DNA of 64,000 bases, taken from positions 62,001 to 126,000 of the forward strand of contig NZ_LQPG01000019.1 of NCBI RefSeq assembly GCF_002102265.1, written 5' to 3'. Positions 34,817 through 44,289 of this stretch are shown piece by piece. Made by a program: the position numbers and the translations under genes. A model generated the notes under the pieces. The model was given only the letters and a program-made list of their open reading frames with translations. It searched no databases and was not told the DNA's origin. Origin of the DNA: Mycolicibacter longobardus. GTDB taxonomy: Bacteria; Actinomycetota; Actinomycetes; Mycobacteriales; Mycobacteriaceae. How positions within the stretch are numbered: the stretch's first letter is position 1; each line of letters starts with the position of its first letter.

Positions 34817-35518
34817 GTGTCCACCCCGGGCGAGCCGGAATCCGTCCGCGTCGAGCGGTTACTCGACGCACAGACCAAAGCCGTCGCACTGTTCGACGAA
34901 ATCGAGCGTCGCGGATTGGTCCGCCCGGGCGTCGGCGAACGCCAGCTGTCCGATGAGATCCGTGACCTGGCCGCCGACATGTTCGGCGTGACCCGGCATT
35001 GGCACAAGCGGGTGGTGCGTGCCGGGGAGAACACCCTGCAGCCGTTCCACGCCGACCCGCCGGATCGCCTACTGGCCGACGACGACATCGTCTACCTCGA
35101 TCTGGGACCGATCTTCGAAGAGTGGGAGGCCGACTTCGGCCGCACCTTCGTTCTCGGCGACGACCCGGACAAGCTGGCGCTGCGCGACGCACTGCCGCGG
35201 GTGTGGAGTGCCGGCCGAGCTTTTTTCGAGGCGCAGGCCGGCGTCACCGGCGCGCAGCTGTTCTCCCACGTCGTGGAACTGGCGCGGGCCGAGGGTTTCG
35301 AGTTCGGCGCTCCGATCGCCGGACACCTGGTGGGGGAGTTTCCGCACAAGAAGATCTCCGGCAACGACGCGCAGTTCTACATCACGACCGGATCCGACGA
35401 GCCGATGCGCCGGACAGACCGCACCGGCCGGGTCTGTCACTGGATCCTGGAAGTGCACCTGGTGAACCGGGCGCGGGGTTTCGGGGGCTTCTACGAGGAG
35501 CTCCTCGATCTCCAGTGA
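34817..35518 (+). CDS. M24-family (aminopeptidase P/creatinase-fold) metallopeptidase
   Basis: The 233-aa protein has the pita-bread fold without the N-terminal domain of aminopeptidase P. Likely metal ligands lie in IVYLDLGPIFEEWEADFGRT (two Asp), IAGHLVGEFPHKK (His), WILEVHLV (Glu) and the C-terminal GFGGFYEELLDL (Glu). It may cleave X-Pro or similar dipeptide bonds. The start is a GTG at 34817. The gene ends 1 nt before the first CIRCE element of groEL2, so readthrough into groEL2 is possible. Confidence 0.85.
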   Translation: MSTPGEPESVRVERLLDAQTKAVALFDEIERRGLVRPGVGERQLSDEIRDLAADMFGVTRHWHKRVVRAGENTLQPFHADPPDRLLADDDIVYLDLGPIFEEWEADFGRTFVLGDDPDKLALRDALPRVWSAGRAFFEAQAGVTGAQLFSHVVELARAEGFEFGAPIAGHLVGEFPHKKISGNDAQFYITTGSDEPMRRTDRTGRVCHWILEVHLVNRARGFGGFYEELLDLQ

Positions 35519-35519
35519 C

Positions 35520-35546
35520 CTTGCACTCTCCATAGGCGAGTGCTAA
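35520..35546. promoter_or_regulatory. CIRCE element 1 (HrcA operator)
   Basis: CTTGCACTC-N9-GAGTGCTAA differs from the CIRCE consensus TTAGCACTC-N9-GAGTGCTAA at two 5'-arm positions. The 9-nt spacer is exact. HrcA binding here represses groEL2 at normal temperature. Confidence 0.92.
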
Positions 35547-35554
35547 AAATGACG

Positions 35555-35581
35555 TTGGCACTCGCGACCGGTGAGTGCTAG
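35555..35581. promoter_or_regulatory. CIRCE element 2 (HrcA operator)
   Basis: TTGGCACTC-N9-GAGTGCTAG has one mismatch per arm to consensus and the correct spacer. It starts 8 bp after CIRCE element 1, giving the two-operator arrangement described for mycobacterial groEL2. The groEL2 ATG is 117 bp downstream. Confidence 0.92.
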
Positions 35582-37324
<1,743 letters not shown>

Positions 37325-37341
37325 GTCAGTAGCCAACGGGA

Positions 37342-37375
37342 AAGCCCGGTCCCCTCGTGGGGCCGGGCTTTTCTT
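37342..37375 (+). terminator. Rho-independent terminator of groEL2
   Basis: AAGCCCGG-T-CCCC, loop TCGT, GGGG-CCGGGCTT, then TTCTTTTG. The 12-bp stem has one bulged T and a T-rich tail 17 nt after the stop codon, making this one of the clearest intrinsic terminators in the window. Confidence 0.93.
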
Positions 37376-37382
37376 TTGTTGC

Positions 37383-37440
37383 CGAGCAGACGCAGAATCG
37401 CACGGGAATCGACACGACTGTGCGATTCTGCGTCTGCTCG
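37383..37440. repeat. Perfect 21-bp inverted repeat after groEL2
   Basis: Arms at 37383-37403 and 37420-37440 are exact reverse complements. Each contains GAGCAGACGCAGAATCGCAC or its complement and they flank a 16-nt loop. It follows the groEL2 terminator by 7 bp and ends 15 bp before the next gene's start. The GAGCAGACGCA-A/G-AATCGC motif is, as I recall, a frequent intergenic sequence in mycobacteria. Confidence 0.85.
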
Positions 37441-37455
37441 TGAGGGGGAGGTGCC

Positions 37456-38787
37456 GTGGAAATCCTGCTGCTGGGCACCGGCAGTGCCGACGGCTGGCCG
37501 AATCCGTTCTGCCGCTGTGACTCCTGCCGGTCGGCGGCCGGTGCGATAAGGGGCCAGACCGCCGCCTTGGTCGACGACGTCCTGCTGCTGGACTGCGGAC
37601 CGGAGGCGCCGCGCGCCGCCATGCGCTTCGGGCGGTCGCTGGCCGGCGTCCGGCACATCCTGTTCACCCACGGTCACCCCGACCACGTCGGGCCCGCCGC
37701 ACTGCTGATGCGGCACTGGACCGGGGCCGGTGAGCCCCTGGACGTGGTCGGCCCGCCCAGCGCGCTCGATCAGTGCCGGCACTGGGTGGGGCCGAAGGAC
37801 CCCGTCCGGTTCGTGACCGTGCAATCCGGCGACCGAATCCGGCTCGGCGACTACCATCTACGAGTGCTGGCCGCCGCGCACGGCGCCGATATCGGCGGTG
37901 ACGCGGTGCTCTACGACCTGGAATCTGTTGACGGCAGGATCTTCTGGGCCACCGACACCGGTCCGCTGCCCGACGAGACGCACGCCGCGGTGGCCGGCGC
38001 CGGCTACCACGCGGTATTTCTGGAGGAGACCTTCGGCAACTACACCGAGCACGGCACAGAGCATCACGATCTACCCGCGTTCGCGGCAACCCTGACCGGG
38101 CTACGCGGCTCCGGCGCCGTCACCCCCAGCACCGACGTCGTCGCGGTGCATCTGAGCCATCACAATCCTCCCGAGCCGGAATTGACTGCCGTACTGTCGG
38201 ATTCGGGAGCTCGACCGGGGCGCGACGGTGAGGTGGTGCGGGTGGGCACAGCCGGAGAGACGTCGACCCGAACACTGGTGCTCGGCGGGGCGCGCTCGGG
38301 CAAGTCCGCGCACGCCGAAGCGCTGTTGGCCGGGCAGGCCGTGACCTACCTGGCCACCGGCGGCGCGCGCGAGGGGGATCCGGAGTGGGCCGAGCGGGTG
38401 CGGCTGCACCGGACCCGGCGCCCGGCCTCCTGGCGCACCATCGAGACCACCGATGTCGCCGACGAGCTGCGATCCGCCGAAACCCCGTTGCTGCTGGACT
38501 GTTTGGGCACCTGGCTGACCGCGCGGATGGATCTGCGCCGGGCCTGGGATGGCGGCTCACTGGACGACGTGCACGCTGACATCGACGAGCTGGTGTTGGC
38601 CTGGCGCGGCTGTCCGATGCGGGCGGTGGCGGTCAGCAACGAAGTCGGCAGCGGGGTGGTGCCCGCCACCTCCTCGGGGCGGCTGTTCCGCGACCTGCTC
38701 GGGGTCCTCAACGCGCGGATCGCCGCCGAGTCTGACGAGGTGGTGCTGATGGTGGCCGGGCGACCGCTCAGGCTCCCCGCGGAGTGA
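37456..38787 (+). CDS. cobU: Metallo-beta-lactamase-fold hydrolase fused to CobU (cobinamide kinase/guanylyltransferase)
   Basis: The 443-aa protein joins two enzymes. Residues 1 to about 260 are an MBL-fold phosphohydrolase (LLGTGSADGWPNPFCRCDSC, THGHPDHVGP metal motif, DTGPLPDETH, HLSHHNPPEPELTAVL), like PhnP/ribonuclease Z-type proteins. Residues about 270 to 443 are CobU: P-loop LVLGGARSGKSAHAEALL (from about 275), YLATGG, LLDCLGTWLTARM and AVSNEVGSGVVP. CobU activates adenosylcobinamide for cobalamin (B12) synthesis or salvage. The MBL part may remove a phosphate in the same pathway. GTG start with GGGGGAGG upstream. It is isolated from other cob genes here. Confidence 0.9.
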   Translation: MEILLLGTGSADGWPNPFCRCDSCRSAAGAIRGQTAALVDDVLLLDCGPEAPRAAMRFGRSLAGVRHILFTHGHPDHVGPAALLMRHWTGAGEPLDVVGPPSALDQCRHWVGPKDPVRFVTVQSGDRIRLGDYHLRVLAAAHGADIGGDAVLYDLESVDGRIFWATDTGPLPDETHAAVAGAGYHAVFLEETFGNYTEHGTEHHDLPAFAATLTGLRGSGAVTPSTDVVAVHLSHHNPPEPELTAVLSDSGARPGRDGEVVRVGTAGETSTRTLVLGGARSGKSAHAEALLAGQAVTYLATGGAREGDPEWAERVRLHRTRRPASWRTIETTDVADELRSAETPLLLDCLGTWLTARMDLRRAWDGGSLDDVHADIDELVLAWRGCPMRAVAVSNEVGSGVVPATSSGRLFRDLLGVLNARIAAESDEVVLMVAGRPLRLPAE

Positions 38788-39169
38788 TCTTCAGGTCGAC
38801 GCAGTCGCTGTAGCAAGGGGTTTCGCCCGGCGACTCCCGCGTGGCGACCCGGATCAACACCGCGCGACTGGGGGCGATCGCCACGCTGGCCAGCTCACCG
38901 GCGTCAGACACCTCGGCGGCGCCGTCGACGATGACGGTGTAGCCGCCGGGGACGGGCGGTGGCCACATCACCGTGACGTCGCTGCTGCGCGCCAGATTCG
39001 CCCGGCTGCGCCGGCCCCCGAGCGCTTCGATGTGCACGGTGTCGCCTCGCAGCTCCGGCATCACCGGCACCGGGTGCGGCCGGTTCTCGGCGTCGACCGT
39101 GATCAGGTAGGCGTAGTCGTAGCCCACCAGCTTCGCTGCGAGCCGCGCGAAATCCACGTTGGAAGCCAC
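38768..39169 (-). CDS. Pyridoxamine-5'-phosphate-oxidase-like (flavin split-barrel) protein, copy A
   Basis: This 133-aa protein of the FMN/F420-binding split-barrel superfamily has YDYAYLITVDAENRPHPVPV, LGGRRSRANLARSSDVTVMW and GYTVIVDGAAEV. Such small proteins bind flavin or F420 and reduce or protect small molecules. It is paralogous to the next upstream gene, and the two read as a tandem duplication. GTG start at 39169. Its last 20 nt overlap the 3' end of the convergent MBL-CobU gene. Confidence 0.8.
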   Translation of the reverse strand: MASNVDFARLAAKLVGYDYAYLITVDAENRPHPVPVMPELRGDTVHIEALGGRRSRANLARSSDVTVMWPPPVPGGYTVIVDGAAEVSDAGELASVAIAPSRAVLIRVATRESPGETPCYSDCVDLKITPRGA

Positions 39170-39195
39170 GTGGGCGAGCCTAAACCCGCAAGCTG

Positions 39196-39582
39196 TCAAT
39201 CCGCCTTGAGCTGCACGCAGTCGTGCACGGTGCCGACCGCCCGCTCGTTTCCGGCCTCGAACACCGGCCGGTGTAGTAGGGCCTTGGTCGGTGTCACCAG
39301 CACCGGCCCAGACGGGTCATCGGGAAGCTCGGCGCGTCCGTCGACGAACAGTGAGTACTCGCCGACCTCGCGGGCCGGCCAGATCAGGGTGACGTCCGCG
39401 TGGGCCGCCATGTTCTCCCGGCCGTGCGAGCCGACCGGACCGATATCCACCCGGGCGCCGTCGAAGGTCGGGGTGATCGCGGTGGTGCGCACCCGGTAGT
39501 CGTCGCCGACGGTCACCAGATAGCCGAAGGGGTAGCCGGGGAGCAGCTCGGCCAGGCGGGCGAGGTCGATGGACTTGGCCAT
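39196..39582 (-). CDS. Pyridoxamine-5'-phosphate-oxidase-like (flavin split-barrel) protein, copy B
   Basis: This 128-aa paralogue of copy A aligns over the full length. Compare IDLARLAELLPGYPFGYLVT with VDFARLAAKLVGYDYAYLIT, RENMAAHADVTLIWPA with RANLARSSDVTVMWPP, and the shared C-terminal DCVQLK/DCVDLK. ATG at 39582 gives MAKSIDLARL. It precedes copy A by 26 nt on the same strand. The cofactor (FMN or F420) cannot be decided from sequence alone. Confidence 0.8.
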   Translation of the reverse strand: MAKSIDLARLAELLPGYPFGYLVTVGDDYRVRTTAITPTFDGARVDIGPVGSHGRENMAAHADVTLIWPAREVGEYSLFVDGRAELPDDPSGPVLVTPTKALLHRPVFEAGNERAVGTVHDCVQLKAD

Positions 39583-39643
39583 GGTGTCGAGGATAGTTAG
39601 TCCAGCCGCAGACACCCGGTACGCCGTGCGCCAAGATGGCCTT

Positions 39644-40660
39644 ATGGAATTTCGCTACCTGGGCAACTCCGGTCTGCAGATCTCCGAGATCACCTACGGG
39701 AACTGGCTCACCCACGGCTCGCAGGTCGAGAACGACGTCGCCACCGCCTGCGTGCATGCGGCGCTCGATGCCGGGATCACCACCTTCGACACCGCCGACG
39801 TATACGCCAACGGACGTGCCGAGGAAGTGCTCGGTGCGGCGCTCAAAGGTCAGCGGCGGGGCGCCTTGGAGATCTTCACCAAGGTGTACTGGCCGATCGG
39901 GCCGGCTCCGTTGGGCCGCAACGACACCGGCCTGTCCCGCAAACACATCATGGAAGCCATCGACGGGTCGCTGCGTCGGCTGGGCACCGACTACGTCGAC
40001 CTGTATCAGGCGCACCGCTACGACTCCTTCACCCCGCTGGAGGAGACCATGCAGGCCTTCGCCGACGTGGTCCGGGCAGGCAAGGCGCTCTACATCGGCG
40101 TCAGCGAATGGACGCCCGAGCAGATCCGCAACGCGCACGGGCTGGCCCGCGAACTCGGAGTGCCGCTGATCTCCAGCCAGCCGCAGTACTCGATGCTGTG
40201 GCGGATCATCGAACCCGAGGTGGTCCCGACCTGCCGGGAGCTCGGGCTCGGCCAGATCGTCTGGTCGCCGATGGCTCAGGGCGTGCTGTCGGGCAAGTAC
40301 CTGCCCGGGCAGCCGCCGCCGGCCGGATCCCGCGCCACCGACGAGAAGGGCGGGGCGAACTTCATCAAACGGTTCATGACCGACGATGTGCTGACGCGGG
40401 TGCAGCAGTTGGCGCCGATCGCCGCGGAGCTGGGGCTGACGACGGCACAGCTGGCGATCGCCTGGGTGCTGCAGAACGACAACGTCGCCGCGGCGTTGGT
40501 CGGTGCGTCCCGCCCGGAGCAGGTCGCCGAGAACGTCAAAGCCTCGGGCGTGCGGATCCCTGACGAGCTGCTGGCCCGCATCGATCAGGTGCTGGGCGAC
40601 GCGGTGACCAGCGACGCCGAACTGGTCGCCCGCTCCACCCCGCAACAGCGGTTGCTCTGA
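39644..40660 (+). CDS. Aldo/keto reductase (voltage-gated K-channel beta-subunit-like)
   Basis: The 338-aa NADPH-dependent reductase has the catalytic tetrad: Asp and Tyr in FDTADVYANGRAEEVLG, Lys in EIFTKVYW and His in LYQAHRYD. Cofactor-binding segments are WSPMAQGVLSGKYLPG and VGASRPEQVAENVKA. It belongs to the AKR6-like (Kv-beta/YghZ) branch by its EFRYLGNSGLQISEITYG start. The substrate is an unknown aldehyde or ketone. It is divergent from the split-barrel pair (starts 61 bp apart). Confidence 0.92.
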   Translation: MEFRYLGNSGLQISEITYGNWLTHGSQVENDVATACVHAALDAGITTFDTADVYANGRAEEVLGAALKGQRRGALEIFTKVYWPIGPAPLGRNDTGLSRKHIMEAIDGSLRRLGTDYVDLYQAHRYDSFTPLEETMQAFADVVRAGKALYIGVSEWTPEQIRNAHGLARELGVPLISSQPQYSMLWRIIEPEVVPTCRELGLGQIVWSPMAQGVLSGKYLPGQPPPAGSRATDEKGGANFIKRFMTDDVLTRVQQLAPIAAELGLTTAQLAIAWVLQNDNVAAALVGASRPEQVAENVKASGVRIPDELLARIDQVLGDAVTSDAELVARSTPQQRLL

Positions 40661-40675
40661 GTCTGCTCCGGGTGG

Positions 40676-41488
40676 TCAGACCCGGCACAGGATCTGGCTG
40701 TGCGGGATCATCAGCCAGCCGTCCGGGTGATCCGCCCAGTCCCGCCAGGCCTGCGAAATCACCTGCAGCTTGGCCTGATCGGCGGCGCCGCTGTCCCGCA
40801 GCTGTTCGGCGATGGCGGATTGCAGGATGCGGTCGGCCCACATGCCGCCCCAGTGCTCCCGGTCGGCCGGCGTGGCGAAACACGACGCGCTCGCCGTTGG
40901 GGTGACGTCGGTGAAACCGGCCGCGTGCGCCCAGGCCAGCAGATACCGGCCCGCGTCGGGTTCGCCGCCGTTGGCCCGCGCGGCGTCGCGGTAGAGCCGC
41001 AGCCAGTCGTCCAACTCCGCCGATGCCGGATACCAGGTGAACGCGGCGTAGTCGCTGTCGCGGACGGCCACCACGCCGCCGGGCTTGCACACCCGGCGCA
41101 TCTCGGTCAGCGCGGTCACCGGGTCGGCAACGTGCTGCAGCACCTGATGGGCATGCACCACGTCAAAGCTGTTGTCGGGGAACTGCAATGCGTGCACGTC
41201 GGCGACCACGAAGTCGATGTTGTCCTGCCCTCGCTCGCGTGCGCAGGCACGCGCCAGCTCCAGTGCCTCGGGCACCGGCTCGACCGCGGTCACCCGGCCT
41301 GGCGCGACGATGCCGGCCAGATCCGCGGTGATGGTTCCGGGGCCGCAGCCGACGTCCAGCAACTCCAAACCCGGTGCCAGCGACGACAGCAGATAGGGCG
41401 CGGAGTTCTGCGCCGTGCGGGCACGGTGGGCGCGCAGCACCGACTCGTGATGGCCGTGGGTGTATTTGGGCTCTGCGGGCTCAGTCAC
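40676..41488 (-). CDS. Class I SAM-dependent methyltransferase
   Basis: The 270-aa product has motif I LLDVGCGPGTITADLAG (SAM binding), motif II acidic VTAVEPVPEALELAR, the FVVADVHALQFPDNSFDVVH segment and post-motif III MRRVCKPGGVVAVRD. It resembles UbiE/Coq5-type methyltransferases. The substrate is unknown. GTG at 41488 is chosen because the protein-like sequence starts there and no in-frame ATG is near. It ends 15 nt from the convergent aldo/keto reductase stop. Confidence 0.87.
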   Translation of the reverse strand: MTEPAEPKYTHGHHESVLRAHRARTAQNSAPYLLSSLAPGLELLDVGCGPGTITADLAGIVAPGRVTAVEPVPEALELARACARERGQDNIDFVVADVHALQFPDNSFDVVHAHQVLQHVADPVTALTEMRRVCKPGGVVAVRDSDYAAFTWYPASAELDDWLRLYRDAARANGGEPDAGRYLLAWAHAAGFTDVTPTASASCFATPADREHWGGMWADRILQSAIAEQLRDSGAADQAKLQVISQAWRDWADHPDGWLMIPHSQILCRV

Positions 41489-41534
41489 ATCGGAAAACGG
41501 TACTCGCCGAGTCAGCCGCCCGACGGCTGAAAAC

Positions 41535-43259
41535 TCAGGCCGGGGCGGGTTGGCGGCCGCGCACCAGCCTGCCGGGACGGGCGGCGGTGGGTTTGCCGTT
41601 CTCCGCGATGATCTCGCCGGAGACGATTGTCGCCACATAGCCGTCGGCGGTCTGATCGAGCCGGCGCCCACCGGCCGGCAGGTCGTAGGTGACCACCGGT
41701 TTGTGCAGGCGCAGGTTCTGGTGGTCGATCACGTTGAGGTCCGCCTTGTAGCCGACCGCGATACGGCCCCGGTCTTCGAGCCCGGCGACCCGGGCCGGGG
41801 TCGACGTCAGTTCCCGGACCGCCTCGGCGACGCTGAGCCGGTCGGAGGCGCGGTCACGGGCCCAATGGGTCAGCACATAGGTGGGAAAGCTTGAGTCGCA
41901 GATCATCCCGTAGTGAGCACCGCCGTCACCCAGCCCGAGCACCACGTCGTCTCGGCGCATCAGGGTCCCGGCGGTGTCCAGTGAGTTGTTCTCGAAGTTG
42001 GCCAGCGCGTTGAGCAGGATCGCATGCCCGTCGTCGTCGAGCAGCCGGTCATAGGCCTCTTCCTCCGGGGAGACACCTCGAGCCCTGGCCCGCGCCGCAA
42101 TGCTTTTCGAGGGATCCGGTTCGTAGTCCGGGTCATCGCCGAGCGGGAAGGTCCAGTCCCAGGACTGGGCGAGATAGGCGATCGGGTTGGTCGGCACGAC
42201 GCTGGGCCGGTCGGCCAGAATCCGCTGCCGCACCTCAGGTCTGCGCATCTCGGCGACTCGCTCGGCCAGCGGCAGGTGCGTGATCGGCTGGTAGCTCGGG
42301 TACAGCACGAACGGATGGATGCTCAGGTCCAGCCCGGCCATGAGTCCGATCGGTCGCGGGAAGACCTGCGCGGTGACGGTGGCGCCGGAGCTGTTGGCCT
42401 TCTCCAGCATGGCGATCGCGTCCGGCCAGATCGATTCACCGGCGTTGCCGATCAGCAAAGTGAAGGTGACCGACAGTCCGGCATCGGTGGCCGCGTCGAA
42501 AACCTGCTGCAGCACCGGCTGATACGAACGATCCGGGAGGTCCGGGACGAACTGGACCAGGCCGCCACCGCCGTCGGCGATGCCGCGACCGATCTCGAGG
42601 ATCTCGCTGTACTCGGCGTTATAGCTGGGTATCTGCGAGCCGGCCCAGGTGCGATGGGTGACCAGCCGCGACGACGAGAAGCCCAGTGCCCCGGCCTCGG
42701 CCGCCTCCCGGGCCAGCCTGCGCATGTGCGCCAGATCCGCGGGTGTGGCCGGCTCGCGGTCAATACCGCGTTGCCCCATCACGTAGACGCGCAGCGGCGA
42801 ATGCGGCAGGAACGCCGCCACATCGATATCCCGTTGCCGCATATCGACGGCATCCATGAACTGCGGGAACGTCTCCCAGGTCCACGGCAGTCCGTCGGTC
42901 ATCACCACGCCGGGAATGTCTTCGACGCCGGCCATCAGGTCCACCAGCACGTCGTGGTCCGCCATCCGGCACGGCGCGAAACCCACCCCGCAGTTGCCCA
43001 TCAACGCGGTCGTCACCCCGTGAGCCGAGGAGGGATTGAGGCGATCCGACCAGATCGACTGCCCGTCATAGTGGGTGTGCAGGTCGACGAAACCCGGTGT
43101 CACCAGCAGTCCGGTCGCATCGATCACGTGCTGGGCGTCTCCGGAAACCCGGCCGACCTCGACGATGACGCCGTCGCGGACCCCGACATCGCCGGTGTAG
43201 GGCTGCCCACCCAATCCGTCGACAATCGTGCCGTTGCGGACCGCGAGGTCGAGGCTCAT
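41535..43259 (-). CDS. N-acyl-D-amino-acid deacylase-like amidohydrolase
   Basis: The 574-aa metal-dependent hydrolase has an amidohydrolase barrel with GFVDLHTHYDGQSIW (HxH metal ligands), GNCGVGFAPCR (the Cys ligand typical of D-aminoacylases), a long insert with SSSRLVTHRTWAGS, and the terminal GDGGAHYGMICDSS (Asp/His). N- and C-terminal strands form the small beta domain (MSLDLAVRNGTIVDGLGG; GRIAVGYKADLNVID). It removes acyl groups from N-acyl-D-amino acids or related compounds. It is divergent from a VOC gene. Confidence 0.9.
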   Translation of the reverse strand: MSLDLAVRNGTIVDGLGGQPYTGDVGVRDGVIVEVGRVSGDAQHVIDATGLLVTPGFVDLHTHYDGQSIWSDRLNPSSAHGVTTALMGNCGVGFAPCRMADHDVLVDLMAGVEDIPGVVMTDGLPWTWETFPQFMDAVDMRQRDIDVAAFLPHSPLRVYVMGQRGIDREPATPADLAHMRRLAREAAEAGALGFSSSRLVTHRTWAGSQIPSYNAEYSEILEIGRGIADGGGGLVQFVPDLPDRSYQPVLQQVFDAATDAGLSVTFTLLIGNAGESIWPDAIAMLEKANSSGATVTAQVFPRPIGLMAGLDLSIHPFVLYPSYQPITHLPLAERVAEMRRPEVRQRILADRPSVVPTNPIAYLAQSWDWTFPLGDDPDYEPDPSKSIAARARARGVSPEEEAYDRLLDDDGHAILLNALANFENNSLDTAGTLMRRDDVVLGLGDGGAHYGMICDSSFPTYVLTHWARDRASDRLSVAEAVRELTSTPARVAGLEDRGRIAVGYKADLNVIDHQNLRLHKPVVTYDLPAGGRRLDQTADGYVATIVSGEIIAENGKPTAARPGRLVRGRQPAPA

Positions 43260-43304
43260 CTAGTCAATCTACGACCGTCTCGGTACTCATGCCAGGATGT
43301 TTCC

Positions 43305-43682
43305 GTGATCGACCACTTGGGCATCAATTGCGCCGACTACGGCAGATCGCAGGAGTTCTACGACGCGGTGCTCGGCGTCCTGGGCTACACCCGGCAGTTG
43401 GATGTCGGCGTGGCCATCGGCTACGGGCGTGACGGAAAGCCGACGTTCTGGATCGCCGACGCCACCGCGGGCGACGCCTCGGGGCCCAACCGCGAGGTTC
43501 ACGTCGCGTTCAGCGCGGCCGACCATGAGCAGGTCCGGGCGTTCTACGACACCGCCGTGCAGGTCGGTGCCGAGTCGCTGCACGCGCCGCGGTTCTGGCC
43601 CGAATACCACCCGGGCTACTTCGGCGCCTTCGTCCGTGATCCGGACGGCAACAACGTCGAGGCGGTCTGTCACCAGGCGTAG
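43305..43682 (+). CDS. VOC (glyoxalase/bleomycin-resistance) family protein
   Basis: The 125-aa single-domain protein has IDHLGINCADYGRSQEFYDA, GRDGKPTFWIADAT, EVHVAFSAADHEQVRAFYDT and FVRDPDGNNVEAVCH, with the paired beta-alpha-beta-beta-beta repeats and metal-ligand positions (His/Glu) of the VOC fold. GTG start at 43305 with AGGA 7 nt upstream. It is followed by a DinB-like gene 11 nt later, so the two are probably cotranscribed. Confidence 0.87.
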   Translation: MIDHLGINCADYGRSQEFYDAVLGVLGYTRQLDVGVAIGYGRDGKPTFWIADATAGDASGPNREVHVAFSAADHEQVRAFYDTAVQVGAESLHAPRFWPEYHPGYFGAFVRDPDGNNVEAVCHQA

Positions 43683-43693
43683 CGTCGGGCGGT

Positions 43694-44236
43694 ATGACGG
43701 GCACCGAGACTGCCGCAACCGCCGCGCTGCGGGATCTGCTCCGGGACGCGTTCACCCGGTTGGTCGAACACGCCGACGAACTCACCGACGGGCTGACCGA
43801 TGAGGTGGCCAACTATCGGCCCACGGCGCAGGCCAACAGCATCGCGTGGCTGCTCTGGCACAGCGCGCGGGTGCAGGACATCCAAGTGGCCGACGTCGCC
43901 GGCGTCGAACAGGTGTGGACTCGCGACGGCTGGGTGGACCGGTTCGGTCTGGACCTGCCGCGTGATGACAGCGGATACGGCCACACCGCGGCCGATGTCG
44001 CCAAGGTCCGGGCTCCGGCGCAACTGCTGGCGGGCTACTACCGCGGTGTCCATCAGCTGACGCTGGCCTACCTGGACGGCATCACCGGCGAGGAGCTGGC
44101 CCGGGTCGTCGACACCCATTGGGATCCGCCGGTGACGGCGGGCGTGCGGCTGGTCAGCATCATCGACGACTGCGCCCAGCATCTGGGCCAGGCCGCATAC
44201 CTGCGGGGCCTGAAGGTGGAAGCACCCCAGACTTGA
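43694..44236 (+). CDS. DinB-like / DUF664 (mycothiol-dependent transferase-type) protein
   Basis: The 180-aa four-helix-bundle protein has the histidine triad expected for metal binding: WLLWHSARVQD, GYYRGVHQLTLAYLD and DDCAQHLGQAAYLRGL. DinB-fold enzymes of actinobacteria often transfer mycothiol to electrophiles, so it may act in detoxification with the adjacent VOC protein. Substrate and activity are unproven. It is followed by a separate aldehyde dehydrogenase gene 53 nt on. Confidence 0.87.
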   Translation: MTGTETAATAALRDLLRDAFTRLVEHADELTDGLTDEVANYRPTAQANSIAWLLWHSARVQDIQVADVAGVEQVWTRDGWVDRFGLDLPRDDSGYGHTAADVAKVRAPAQLLAGYYRGVHQLTLAYLDGITGEELARVVDTHWDPPVTAGVRLVSIIDDCAQHLGQAAYLRGLKVEAPQT

Positions 44237-44289
44237 CACCTGTCGAGGCCCGGTGCGACCGGGATCACAGCCCGGACTAGCATGGCGCC

